This document shows positions 51,401 through 58,821 of a stretch of 64,000 nt of DNA, piece after piece; position 1 is the first letter of the stretch; every line of letters begins with the position of its first letter. Position numbers and translations under genes: made by a program. The DNA comes from a bacterium (GTDB taxonomy: Bacteria; Hydrothermota; Tepidihabitantia; Tepidihabitantales; Tepidihabitantaceae), in the NCBI GenBank assembly GCA_035505375.1, contig DATJQV010000075.1:147393-211392 (forward strand), written 5' to 3'. A model generated the notes under the pieces. It did no database searches, was not told the DNA's origin, and worked only from the letters and a program-made list of their open reading frames with translations.

Positions 51401-53654
51401 GGTCGGCGGTGACGATTGCCATGCCACGCGAATAGGCGTCGACCGCCTCCGGATACTTGCCGGTAGCTTCACGCAATTCTCCGACCCGCTCGAGCAACTC
51501 CACGCGTTCACGGGCGGACCGGGCCTGCGCCGAAAAGGCGAGGGCGGCCTCATAGCAACCCAGCGCCTGTTCGTTCAGCCGGTTTTCCCGCGCCCGAGCC
51601 CCGGCCCGCAGCGAATAGCCATAGGCTCTGTCCTCGATGCCCGCCTGCGCATAGTGGTGGGCCAGGTCATGAATCAGCTTGTCCGGCTTGCCCGGGTGCA
51701 GCAGTTCCAGCACCTCCGCGACCCGTCGGTGCAACTCGCGCCGCTCCGCGGCCGACAATCGTTCAGAAACCGTCGCCTCCAGTATCTTGCTGGAAAGAAC
51801 AAACGACGCATCCGCGTCGCCGGCGTAACTGCGCAGCAGGCCCTGCGACTTCAGTCTCGCAGTTGCGTTGAACAGAGTCCGTTCGTCCTGACCGAGTGCC
51901 GCGCTCAGGAAACCCACGGTGAATGGTCCGGACGTGGTCGCACCGACCTGGAGAACGCTCAGCTCATCCGCCGGCAGCGCCTCCAGTCGTTTCTGCAGGA
52001 CGTCGGTGACTGAACTCGGCGCGCTGGACGCGCTCAGGGCGTCCTCAACCAGGGCCCAGCGACTGCCCCGCCGGACAAGGACATTGCCGTCAATGAGGGA
52101 ACGGACGGTCTCGATTACAAACAGCGGGCTGCCGCCGGTGGCGTGCATCAGCCACTGTGTCAGGCGTTCGCTGCCCGGCAGCTCACCGACCAGCGAAGCC
52201 AGCAACGCGGTGACCTCCTTCTCTCCCATCGGCGGCAGCGCCATGTGACGGAAGCTGCTTGCCGGTCCGAGCCCCGCGACCAGGTCGAGGAGCCGCGCTT
52301 CATTCACGCCGGCTACAAGCACCATCAACCGTTCGTTGCCGAGGCTGAACACAAGGTAGCGCAGGAACTCGAGACTGGTCGAGTCGTAAAGCTCGAAGTC
52401 GTCGACAATCAGCACGAGGCTGTGCCGCACCCGGGGCGAGGAACTCATTTCCTTCAGACCACCGACCAGGGTATCGAACAACCGGTATTTCTCCTCGGTG
52501 GTCGCGGCCCGGCTCTCGCCGGCATCGGGCCCGCCGACCGGGGAGCGGGCGCTCAGGTAGTCTAGGGTCATCCCCACCAGTGACCGGCTCCCGCCGCCGA
52601 GCGAGGACGGCTCGAACGAAACGATAGTCGCGCCATCCAACTGGGCCATGAACCTGAACTCGGAAAGCAGCCGGCTCTTGCCGACGCCGCGCTCACCGGT
52701 GATGCAGGCGGCGCGCGCCGTTCCCCTGCTCGTGTCGTCCAGCATCGCCTTGAGGCCCGCCAGTTCGTCGCTGCGGCCCAGGAAGCCCGGTGCCGCAGTG
52801 TATCCCTGCGGCTCGGCGAGACCGAGCGGTTCGCCGCCGGGACGCGACAAGACCTCAATCACTGCCGCCGCTGATCGCGGCCTGCGCTCAGGTTCCTTGT
52901 GGACGAGCGACAGAAGCACCGACTCGAAATCCTCGGGGATACTCTGGTTGAATTCCCGTGGCGCCTTGAATTCGGAGTAGTACTGCATTCTAAGCCAGGC
53001 CAGAAGGTCCCGCTCCTTGCCCGGCCCCCGGCCGGTTACCACCTCGTAGAGCACAAGCCCGAGCGAGTAGAGGTCGGCCCGAGCGTCGGCGTCAACGCCC
53101 TTGAGCACCTCCGGGGCGACGTAACCGAGCGTTCCTCGCGGAACCGAGGTGTCGGACAGCGACAGCCGCTCCGCGAGGCCGAAGTCGAGCAGCTTGGCTC
53201 GTGGCGAACCATCAATATCCGCCACCAGCAAGTTCTGCGGCTTCAGGTCGGAGTGAATCAGCCCCTGGGCGTGTATTCGGTCGAGCGCTGCCAGCACCTG
53301 CAGGGAGACATCCACCAGTCCGGGTTGGAAGCCGGTCGCAAAGAACGCGGTGATGGGCCGGCCGTCGAAGAACTCCATCGTGAAGAACGGCCTGCCCTCG
53401 GGAGTCGACCCGTAGTCGAACGCGCTGACGATGTTCGGGTGTGTGAAGCGGGACAGGTAGTAGAACTCGCGGCTGAGACTCCGTTCCTCCGTCTTGGGGG
53501 CGTCCTCCCTTAGAATCTTGAGCGCCAGCAAGCGGTCGCCGATGGCGTCCCTAACCTTATACGTTTCAGCAGTTTCACCGCCTCCAAGTCTGGCAATCAC
53601 CTCGTACCGGTCGGCCAACAACTGCGATGCCCGGAACGGTTCGGTCTGAGCCAT
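48426..53654 (-). CDS. Ser/Thr kinase - AAA ATPase - TPR - GAF - sigma54 activator fusion
   Basis: A 1742-aa protein. (1) Protein kinase, about 17-285: Gly loop 'LGGGETAETYKV', 'LLALKIL', 'GLIHSDLKPQN' (HSD in place of HRD), 'LLDFGLAE', 'GYVAPEV'. (2) STAND-like AAA ATPase, about 300-560: Walker A 'GERGVGKS', Walker B 'LVLIVDDFE'. (3) TPR superhelix, about 680-1200. (4) GAF domain, about 1250-1410. (5) Sigma54-interaction AAA+ domain, about 1437-1665: 'GETGTGKG', 'GAFTGA', 'VFLDEVSN'. (6) Fis-type HTH at the C-terminus ('GGNVSQAAYVLAIHRRQLQRL'). It probably couples kinase and ligand sensing to sigma54 promoter opening. The start at 53654 is set by the promoter. Confidence 0.9.
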   Translation of the reverse strand: MAQTEPFRASQLLADRYEVIARLGGGETAETYKVRDAIGDRLLALKILREDAPKTEERSLSREFYYLSRFTHPNIVSAFDYGSTPEGRPFFTMEFFDGRPITAFFATGFQPGLVDVSLQVLAALDRIHAQGLIHSDLKPQNLLVADIDGSPRAKLLDFGLAERLSLSDTSVPRGTLGYVAPEVLKGVDADARADLYSLGLVLYEVVTGRGPGKERDLLAWLRMQYYSEFKAPREFNQSIPEDFESVLLSLVHKEPERRPRSAAAVIEVLSRPGGEPLGLAEPQGYTAAPGFLGRSDELAGLKAMLDDTSRGTARAACITGERGVGKSRLLSEFRFMAQLDGATIVSFEPSSLGGGSRSLVGMTLDYLSARSPVGGPDAGESRAATTEEKYRLFDTLVGGLKEMSSSPRVRHSLVLIVDDFELYDSTSLEFLRYLVFSLGNERLMVLVAGVNEARLLDLVAGLGPASSFRHMALPPMGEKEVTALLASLVGELPGSERLTQWLMHATGGSPLFVIETVRSLIDGNVLVRRGSRWALVEDALSASSAPSSVTDVLQKRLEALPADELSVLQVGATTSGPFTVGFLSAALGQDERTLFNATARLKSQGLLRSYAGDADASFVLSSKILEATVSERLSAAERRELHRRVAEVLELLHPGKPDKLIHDLAHHYAQAGIEDRAYGYSLRAGARARENRLNEQALGCYEAALAFSAQARSARERVELLERVGELREATGKYPEAVDAYSRGMAIVTADPELSQDKTLMSRFLRKLGLVQQKRGQHHQALDSFNQALLMQSDRATPLYIDILSDLGWSYIGVGGFGRAEQLLSDALRLAESLKDRMPAVSGRLSARSFYNLGVLAWSRGDSVLSQQLVERGLETYEAIGDNHSAGEASQLLATLWWRRGEIARAREHYQRFLSQQRRSGEVDFLLRSLQGLGIICQEEGHWTEANDYFAEALNLAERIGNRAATADLNSNLGMTCDERGDWDQALAFYRRALELQPPASADSYGRRVVVMANLAQLLTGRGEMSDAERLLTEAEALAAQNPNPDLRFVLGVCRIQFLLRAGRIEPARKAIVDTLLPVRRERAPRRLAQLYTLASEQRLATGDFLRAAEDARRALGYCGDHTTSKEYAIALRFSGLAKCMLERADRGTREIRRSIELLRDIGSRHELALSLMASALALTRHSRGEMPVDLNIPLSFRPVAEQDVSEALANLREAQAILRLIGARPDAQRADELLETVNHVSSTMRLKARGREEYLKVFYEVSRLIGLGLEKEDFLEHVLDSVINVIQAERGLLFLMQRGKLVPAAARNVDHTTIEDATAISRSVLRRVRRHGEMVLSSDAMTDPRFNTSNSVLLNKIHSLLCVPLTVENRVIGTIYVDSRVTSHLFLEEDMNLLISVASLLAATIDKSAAFKKLQEDMLALREDMLVDAATGYFLGRSRAMKEVYRVIDRIAPSSCTVLLTGETGTGKGVLARLIHAKSERHAQGFMSINCGALPENLFESELFGHARGAFTGAVRDKEGLFEAAVGGTVFLDEVSNTTLGVQAKLLQVLDEKVTRRVGETKPRQVDVRLICATNRDIQQEVQTGRFREDLFYRINGVTINVPALRERTGDVELLATYFVKRYAGQLNKAVDGFEDAVLESFAGYAWPGNVRELQNVVERSVIMAQKNLITTDDVGTQFSEVEKRPDSGRAQRRRLGREEIVKALRETGGNVSQAAYVLAIHRRQLQRLLQRHQIDRTNPY

Positions 53655-53660
53655 AGAACA

Positions 53661-53689
53661 ATCATAGCACAGCTCTCCCACTCGGTCAA
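53661..53689 (-). promoter_or_regulatory. Leaderless-type promoter of the kinase-sigma54 fusion gene
   Basis: Minus strand: TTGACC (53684-53689), a 17-bp spacer, TATGAT (53661-53666), six bases, then ATG at 53654, the expected +1. No ribosome site. Confidence 0.65.
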
Positions 53690-54242
53690 ACATCGGTGCG
53701 ACAATGCGGTGCGACAATGCTCCACTCTCTGTCACAAGCCTATCAGTTTATAAGCCAGTAACTTAGCGCTGCATCGGACCCGCGGCAGTTATCTAGACGG
53801 CAGATCCGTCGGACGCTTGTCTCTGCGGGGGTAGGTTGGCGACACGGGAAGAACCATGGAGAAAGCGCCATTCCAGTCATGCTGGCACGGACCCTGCTAA
53901 GGCAGTTCGGTCCAGGTAGCCTGCCGATGTCATGGTCCCCAACCATTGCTCGCCATGGGTGCGGTTGCCAGTCTTCGGAATCGACCTTTCCCAGTCAATG
54001 CTCGCGCCGAGACGGTGGACGGGGCGATGCCGAAATGGCGGTCCTCCGTATAGCGACTGCGCCGCGAGGACTCAAGCCGGCGGGCGAAGCTCAAGGGTCG
54101 GAGCGCCGTCTCGGAGCTCTCACTCGCAGATGGGCGGCACTGCGCCGGCGTCCGCAATCCCCATACAGAGGAGAGACGACTCCGGCTAGCCGACTCTTGA
54201 CATCCGCGCACATGAAACTACAATCTCCAACGTGAAACCGTT
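53690..54242. other. Region upstream of the fusion gene and before tRNA-Lys
   Basis: About 550 bases without a credible gene. It holds the sigma54-like element at 53883-53898 pointing away from the kinase gene. Confidence 0.45.
53883..53898 (+). promoter_or_regulatory. Sigma54 (-24/-12) promoter-like element
   Basis: TGGCACGGACCCTGCT matches the sigma54 consensus TGGCACG-N4-TTGCW, with one substitution (C for T) in the -12 part. The invariant GG and GC are correctly spaced. It points towards tRNA-Lys and away from the sigma54 activator gene at 53654. No coding gene is visible directly downstream, so it may drive a small RNA, or it may be chance. Confidence 0.45.
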
Positions 54243-54315
54243 GGGCCGTTAGCTCAGATGGAAGAGCACCTGATTTTTAATCCGGTGGCCGCAGGTTCGA
54301 ATCCTGCACGGCCCA
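54243..54315 (+). tRNA. tRNA-Lys (UUU)
   Basis: A 73-base cloverleaf: acceptor GGGCCGT/ACGGCCC, D arm GCTC/GAGC, anticodon loop TTTTTAA with anticodon TTT, and T arm GCAGG-TTCGAAT-CCTGC. CCA is not encoded. The anticodon stem CCTGA/TCCGG has one mismatch (T29-C41). Lys tRNAs commonly have TCAGG there. The 3' half closely matches a tRNA relic at 58501-58550, which may explain the mismatch. Confidence 0.88.
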
Positions 54316-54759
54316 TTCGCCGAAGCACGAGGTACAGGATCCATGCGCCTCCTGCCCGGCCCATCCGATCAGCCTCTCAAGTCAATGTCCCTTGACAGCC
54401 CTCGGTCTTATGCTACTGGCGACGAACTCAAAGGTAGACGGCAGAAGTGCGGCGAGCGTCGGGACTTCATGCCAGCCTACTTGGTGCGCGACCAGACCTA
54501 GCCCGCTCCAGCGGGTCAGGGGGTCACCTACCCCCTCCCCCCATAACTGAACTTACCGAATGAGGGCTGCGCCATGCGCGCCCAAGGCGGCCGAAGAGGC
54601 CCGGACAGACTGAGATGGCCGTGGAGACGGCCGACCTGAGTTTGAACCCAAGCATAGTCGACGATGCAGGACGACCTCGTTATCTCTGAAACAACACGCT
54701 GAGATTCTGCCTCGTCAGAAGAGCGTACTGACGGCGTCTAGCATGACCGCCGCGACTGA
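54316..54759. other. Gene-free region downstream of tRNA-Lys
   Basis: About 440 bases with no clear gene. It marks the start of an accessory-looking region. Confidence 0.45.
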
Positions 54760-56193
54760 TTACGTCCGGAGCCGCCGGAGCTCCTCCAAGGAGCGCCTAA
54801 GCCGCTCGAGATCTTCCCCTCCAGTGGCGCTGCCCATCATCGGCTCTCTGTCAGTTAAGACGCATTCCCTCAAGAAGCCGTCGTAGGTCGTGGGCCCTGA
54901 GACTTCTCTGCTGACAGTAGGCATCAGCTCTTCTCGCTTCGCCAGCACTCTCTTAACAAGGGACGGCTCCTCTCGGCTCAGCAGGTAGATGGGAGGCCGA
55001 GTCCCTTCCGCAAGCCAGTGCCGTGCCTTGTCCCTGGTCGACCCGCCCTTGGGCCAGTTCGCTATCTCGGTTAGGTCTATTGTAGCGTAGTGGCCGTAGT
55101 CGATAGGCCACTCTGCAAGCAGCCTAGTCACAAACGCGGGTATTCTTGGGACCAGGTCTTGAACTAGGTCTCCGGTAGGGTCCGTGCACATCATCCTCGC
55201 CACGATCTCTTCTATTGCGTCGATTGCTTCCTCGCGCGACGCCTCAATACGCCCGGCGAGCAGTTCGATGAGCCGATCAGGATCCTCTGGCACCCCAGTT
55301 GCATCCAGAAGACTAGAGATGGCTGCGTCCTCATCTAGCTTGTGCAGCCCAAACTCCACTTCTGGGTAGTAGACACGAAGGATCGCCAGGTCGGCTTCGC
55401 TCAATGTTTCCACGGTTGCCTCATTGAGCCGCCGGGCAGCCGGATTCCTCAGCGGGTCGGTGTTGTTCCTGACTTGCCGCCGCAGCCGGCAATCCATGTA
55501 GATAGCCTTGGCTTCGAGGCGACCCGCGGCGCGAAGCAGGCCGGGCATTGTGATTTCGAACATCTTCCGCCAGCTGTCAATACCCAACACCGATTCTGCG
55601 AGCGCAAACAGCTCCCGATAGGCAAGGATTTCACGCCAGAATCGTGCTCGTATAGCGTTTGTCTGCCTGAAGTGCCGAACAAGGCCAGTTATGTCTGCGT
55701 GGCGGGCGCGTTCCAGCAATTCAAGCCCAACTGCTGGAGTGGCAAGGTCGAACGAGATATCACTACGGGTCGAGGGCCCCGAAGCAGTTGCGAGAGGCGC
55801 ACTGCAGAGGAGGCTGATGCCGATGGCCGCCTTGACTTTATCGCCGCGTCTACCCATTCCGTCCAGTTCGTCACCTGACTCCTCGGTCATGACGGCCGCA
55901 AGACAGAATTGGTCCAGGATTCGCTCCAGCTCAAGCGTACTGACCAATAGTCCGCTGATGAGGTAGTGGGCAGGCGCGAGATCGCGGACTAATCGCTCAC
56001 AGACATCGCCGATGCGGGCGTAGATTGGCATGTCTGCTGACTTCACGCTGGTTCTGAGCCGCCATGCTATGCCCGGAGCTAGGAGACTCCGCTTCATCGT
56101 GATCCGTTCGAAGTAGTCCAATGTCAACAAGGCTGCAATCTCCCAGGGACCAATCGGCCATACGCCTGGGTTCATGTTTACGTTCTTTCGCAT
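54760..56193 (-). CDS. Conserved-looking protein of unknown function (477 aa)
   Basis: A 477-aa soluble protein, mostly helical, with no signal peptide. The ATG is preceded by AAGGAG nine bases upstream. Segments such as 'AHYLISGLLVSTLELERILDQFCLAAVMTEESGDE', 'VKAAIGISLLCSAPLATASG' and 'DITGLVRHFRQTNAIRARFWREILAYRELFALAESVLG' faintly recall the CitG/MdcB fold but lack its motifs; I do not assign it. Its start lies five bases after the stop of the upstream zinc-finger gene, so the two form an operon. Composition and context suggest an accessory, possibly mobile, region. Confidence 0.65.
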   Translation of the reverse strand: MRKNVNMNPGVWPIGPWEIAALLTLDYFERITMKRSLLAPGIAWRLRTSVKSADMPIYARIGDVCERLVRDLAPAHYLISGLLVSTLELERILDQFCLAAVMTEESGDELDGMGRRGDKVKAAIGISLLCSAPLATASGPSTRSDISFDLATPAVGLELLERARHADITGLVRHFRQTNAIRARFWREILAYRELFALAESVLGIDSWRKMFEITMPGLLRAAGRLEAKAIYMDCRLRRQVRNNTDPLRNPAARRLNEATVETLSEADLAILRVYYPEVEFGLHKLDEDAAISSLLDATGVPEDPDRLIELLAGRIEASREEAIDAIEEIVARMMCTDPTGDLVQDLVPRIPAFVTRLLAEWPIDYGHYATIDLTEIANWPKGGSTRDKARHWLAEGTRPPIYLLSREEPSLVKRVLAKREELMPTVSREVSGPTTYDGFLRECVLTDREPMMGSATGGEDLERLRRSLEELRRLRT

Positions 56194-56197
56194 GCTG

Positions 56198-56572
56198 TCA
56201 GCTCCTTGCCTCGCGGTTCAACATGAACCGCTCTATCTTCTCTATGCGACTGGCCGTCTGAACAATCTCGAAGGCCCTCAGAAGCTGCCCCGCCAATGCG
56301 CAGATGCAGTTCGCGATTCTGGGGTCGAGCTCGCCCGACCGCACGCGGCCAACGGTGTCGGCCAGAAGTGTTACTACGTCGATTGGCGCATCTACCGGCA
56401 TGACAGGAATGGGTTCCATCAAGACTGGCGCGTGCGTCCGGCCACCCCGTGCCTGAGCCGCACGCTTCTCATCGGCGCTTATTGACGGATTATGTATGTA
56501 GCAGTGGGTGGTGCCCACCATGGCTTGGGCCCCGCACCGCTCGCCGTTATGCTTCAGGAATTCGCATTGCAT
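56198..56572 (-). CDS. Small zinc-finger protein (HGERCGAQ...CYIH type)
   Basis: 124 aa from the ATG at 56572, chosen because GGAGG precedes it; an ATG upstream at 56650 lacks a ribosome site. The N-terminal 'CEFLKHNGERCGAQAMVGTTHCYIHNP' is a Cys/His cluster found in many short proteins from phages and mobile regions. The rest is helical. Function unknown; it is co-transcribed with the 477-aa gene. Confidence 0.7.
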   Translation of the reverse strand: MQCEFLKHNGERCGAQAMVGTTHCYIHNPSISADEKRAAQARGGRTHAPVLMEPIPVMPVDAPIDVVTLLADTVGRVRSGELDPRIANCICALAGQLLRAFEIVQTASRIEKIERFMLNREARS

Positions 56573-56743
56573 ATGATTGCCTCCACGTGTAAGAACTTCT
56601 GGCGATGTCGGCTGCTCCCGCCCGCGGTGTCCGCAGGGACGCACGAGCATTGCGTCCAGCTGCGGCCTGCGCGAACGGGCTCGGGCTGTGCCTGGTGTAC
56701 TCGCAGAAGATCGTGAGTACTCCCGTCCCCCCTGTCCGTCGGG

Positions 56744-57925
56744 TCACTGCCGTGCGCTGTCGACAAGCTGTCGCCATGTGGGTCGCAACCTCTGTTCAAG
56801 CAGGAAGTCCGCTGCAACCTCTCCTCGTCCCCCGTAGCTCTTGAGGTCGAGAAAGAGCTGTATGTCGGACACGACTCTGCCGGCGGGGGCCGCAGGATCG
56901 GCGGGGCAGAGATCTGAGCCCAGTTCCCGAACACCGAAGAACACGCCTTCATCATAGGGCTCAAGAAACACGAGGTTGGCGTCGCCCGATACCGGCTTGA
57001 GCCCAAGCGCCGACTGAAGCTCATCCTGTCTTCCTGACACGTAGGCAAACGCCGTGTCATAGCGCGGCATCGGCGCGATCAGGGCGGCGCCGGAAGTGAT
57101 CGTGAAAGCGTAGTCAAGGTTGTTGCCACGGCAGTACGCAGCCAGACGTCGTTCAAGAGCCCTGGTTTCTTCAAACGCGTAGTATTCGGTGGGGCTGTTT
57201 CTGGTGTAAGAGTAGTTCTTCGACCACTCAAGTAGCAGCTCCTCGGGCTTTGCCAGCCGGAAACGTCGGCCAGGACCCTTGCCCGATTCGCTGGCCAGCT
57301 CGGCGTCGAGTAGCAGAGTTTTGACATGAGACGCTTGGCCCATACTCACTTTCGCCTCCGCTGCCAGATCACTCACACGCCACTCGCGGCCCGTGTCGGT
57401 CAGGACCACCCGTACGCACCTGCCTGCCTTGGGGGTGAACAACGACTTGAGCCCTCGGCCGGTTCGAAACAGGTTGGGTCTCCCCTCCATGCTGATGTAT
57501 GCTCCGTCGACCGTAAGCAGGCAGTTACCACATAGGTCTATGAATCCGATATGTTCATCCCGACACACACGACGAGTGTTTTCGGAGATGTATGGTGCGA
57601 CAAACACGCCGTAGCGCGAGCGGCCTGAGGCACGGCTTGCGGCAACGAGTGCCCGCAATCTGGCGGCCGCGAGCCGGGCGACGCGCGGCTCACCAGAGGA
57701 TCTCGCTTCGATGAGAAACTCGTATCGCTTGTCGTCCGGCGCCGAGACCTCGACAGCGATGTCCGGCTCAACCTCTCGCCACCGACGTGAGCCGTGGCTG
57801 TCCCGGCGACTGAAAGACAGGATACGTAAGGCGGACTGGAGACTCAGCAACTGCCGCATTGCCACCTCGACCCTCGCCACGACCTCGGCGTCCGACATTA
57901 CTTTCAGTCTTTTGGTAACTTTCAT
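56744..57925 (-). CDS. AbiEi-like (type IV antitoxin family) DNA-binding protein
   Basis: A 393-aa protein. The central region 'CRDEHIGFIDLCGNCLLTVDGAYISMEGRPN' followed by 'SLFTPKAGRCVRVVLTDTGREWRVSDLAAEAKVSMGQASHVKTLLLDAELA' (a winged-helix HTH, about 180-235) matches the AbiEi-type antitoxin family of abortive-infection systems. The N-terminal 130 residues look like a nuclease-fold relic ('YEFLIEARSSGEPRVARLAAARLRAL'). No AbiEii toxin gene is adjacent. It may be a solitary regulator. Direct repeats at its start suggest autoregulation. Confidence 0.6.
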   Translation of the reverse strand: MKVTKRLKVMSDAEVVARVEVAMRQLLSLQSALRILSFSRRDSHGSRRWREVEPDIAVEVSAPDDKRYEFLIEARSSGEPRVARLAAARLRALVAASRASGRSRYGVFVAPYISENTRRVCRDEHIGFIDLCGNCLLTVDGAYISMEGRPNLFRTGRGLKSLFTPKAGRCVRVVLTDTGREWRVSDLAAEAKVSMGQASHVKTLLLDAELASESGKGPGRRFRLAKPEELLLEWSKNYSYTRNSPTEYYAFEETRALERRLAAYCRGNNLDYAFTITSGAALIAPMPRYDTAFAYVSGRQDELQSALGLKPVSGDANLVFLEPYDEGVFFGVRELGSDLCPADPAAPAGRVVSDIQLFLDLKSYGGRGEVAADFLLEQRLRPTWRQLVDSARQ

Positions 57926-57962
57926 CGTTTGGTAAATATAGAGAAAACTTCTGCAATGTCAA
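57911..57962 (-). promoter_or_regulatory. Promoter and candidate operator of the AbiEi-like gene
   Basis: Minus strand: TTGACA (57957-57962), a 16-bp spacer, TATATT (57935-57940), nine bases, ATG. The word TTACCAAA occurs at 57928-57935 and again inside the gene at 57911-57918, 17 bp apart, so both copies flank the start codon and one overlaps the -10 box. This could be a binding site for the encoded protein. Confidence 0.5.
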
Positions 57963-58099
57963 GCTTGATGTGCTAATGTTGCTTCTTCTGGTGCTAACCA
58001 CATCCATCCAGCTTCTTAGCACCTCTAGGAGTCTGTGCTCCAGCCCGGCCTCAAGTGCATCGTTGCTAAACTCTAGACTCTTCCGACGTTCCGGGAGGC

Positions 58100-58471
58100 G
58101 AAGTTCGGTTTTTTGAGCAGGTCGATGCCGAGACGCTGGCCGAATTGGACCTCCATCTGATAGTCGACAACTACGGCACGCATAAGCAGGAGCGGGTCAG
58201 AACCCGGTTGGGGCGGCACCCGCGTTTCCATCTACACTTCACGCCGACATCATCATCATGGCTCAACATGGTCGAGCGCTGGTTCCGGGAATTAACGGTG
58301 AAGCGGCTGCGGCGAGGCAGCTTCGACAGCGTGCCTGCCATGGAGAAGACGATCTCAGACTACATCGTCACAAGCAACTAGCGTCCGCATATCTTCGTCT
58401 GGGTCGCCACCGTCGAGAGCATCATGCGCAAGATGGCCAAATGTGAAGAAGCGTGTGACGTATCACGCTAG
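58100..58471 (+). pseudogene. IS630-family transposase remnant
   Basis: The frame carries 'VRFFEQVDAETLAELDLHLIVDNYGTH' and 'LHFTPTSSSWLNMVERWFRELTVKRLRRGSF', the C-terminal part of the IS630 DDE catalytic domain. A TAG at 58379-58381 interrupts it, and 'FVWVATVESIMRKMAKCEEA' continues afterwards to 58471. The N-terminal half, start codon and inverted repeats are missing. It marks old mobile-element activity in this region. Confidence 0.85.
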
Positions 58472-58500
58472 CGGGGTCTCAAGAGCAGTTGCTGGCGAGA

Positions 58501-58550
58501 TCGGTCGTACACGATTCGAACCTGCCGCCACCGGATTGGCAATCCGGTGG
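58501..58550 (-). other. tRNA 3'-half relic
   Basis: On the minus strand a perfect CCGGA-TTGCCAA-TCCGG anticodon arm (anticodon GCC) is followed by GCAGGTTCGAATCGTGT. No D arm or acceptor 5' strand is present. From the anticodon 3' stem onwards it matches tRNA-Lys at 54243 with about 5 differences in 36 bases. It looks like a partial tRNA left by an integrated element, now inverted relative to tRNA-Lys. Confidence 0.55.
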
Positions 58551-58821
58551 CCGGGGCGGTGTGGATCGCCTCCAGGCGCGTGACACTACGACGGCGAGAT
58601 ACAGCAGTTGCCGCGGATAGTCAGAAGTACCGCCTTGGACATTCGACTCCTTTTGCGGCACAGACTTCCATGACTCGCGGGCGGGGGTGTCGAATAGACG
58701 GGAGGGATCGAGCCGCGCCCCGAAGCGTGCCGGCTGACGTCGGTCAGTATGCTGCGACCGGTCGGGACTTTGCCGGCCCCGGCAGTCCGCGCGCTGGACC
58801 GCCGCGACCTACGTCGTGCCG

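Noticed and set aside
53879-54235. 118-codon plus-strand frame downstream of the sigma54-like element
   Set aside because: It is Arg/Ser-rich and low quality, has no ribosome site and overlaps the element itself.
58501-58550. A complete tRNA-Gly (GCC)
   Set aside because: The anticodon arm is perfect, but the D arm and 5' acceptor strand are missing and the T stem is imperfect.
58479-58661. 60-codon minus-strand frame over the tRNA relic
   Set aside because: Its 'PDCQSGGGRFES' wording is the usual spurious translation of tRNA sequence.
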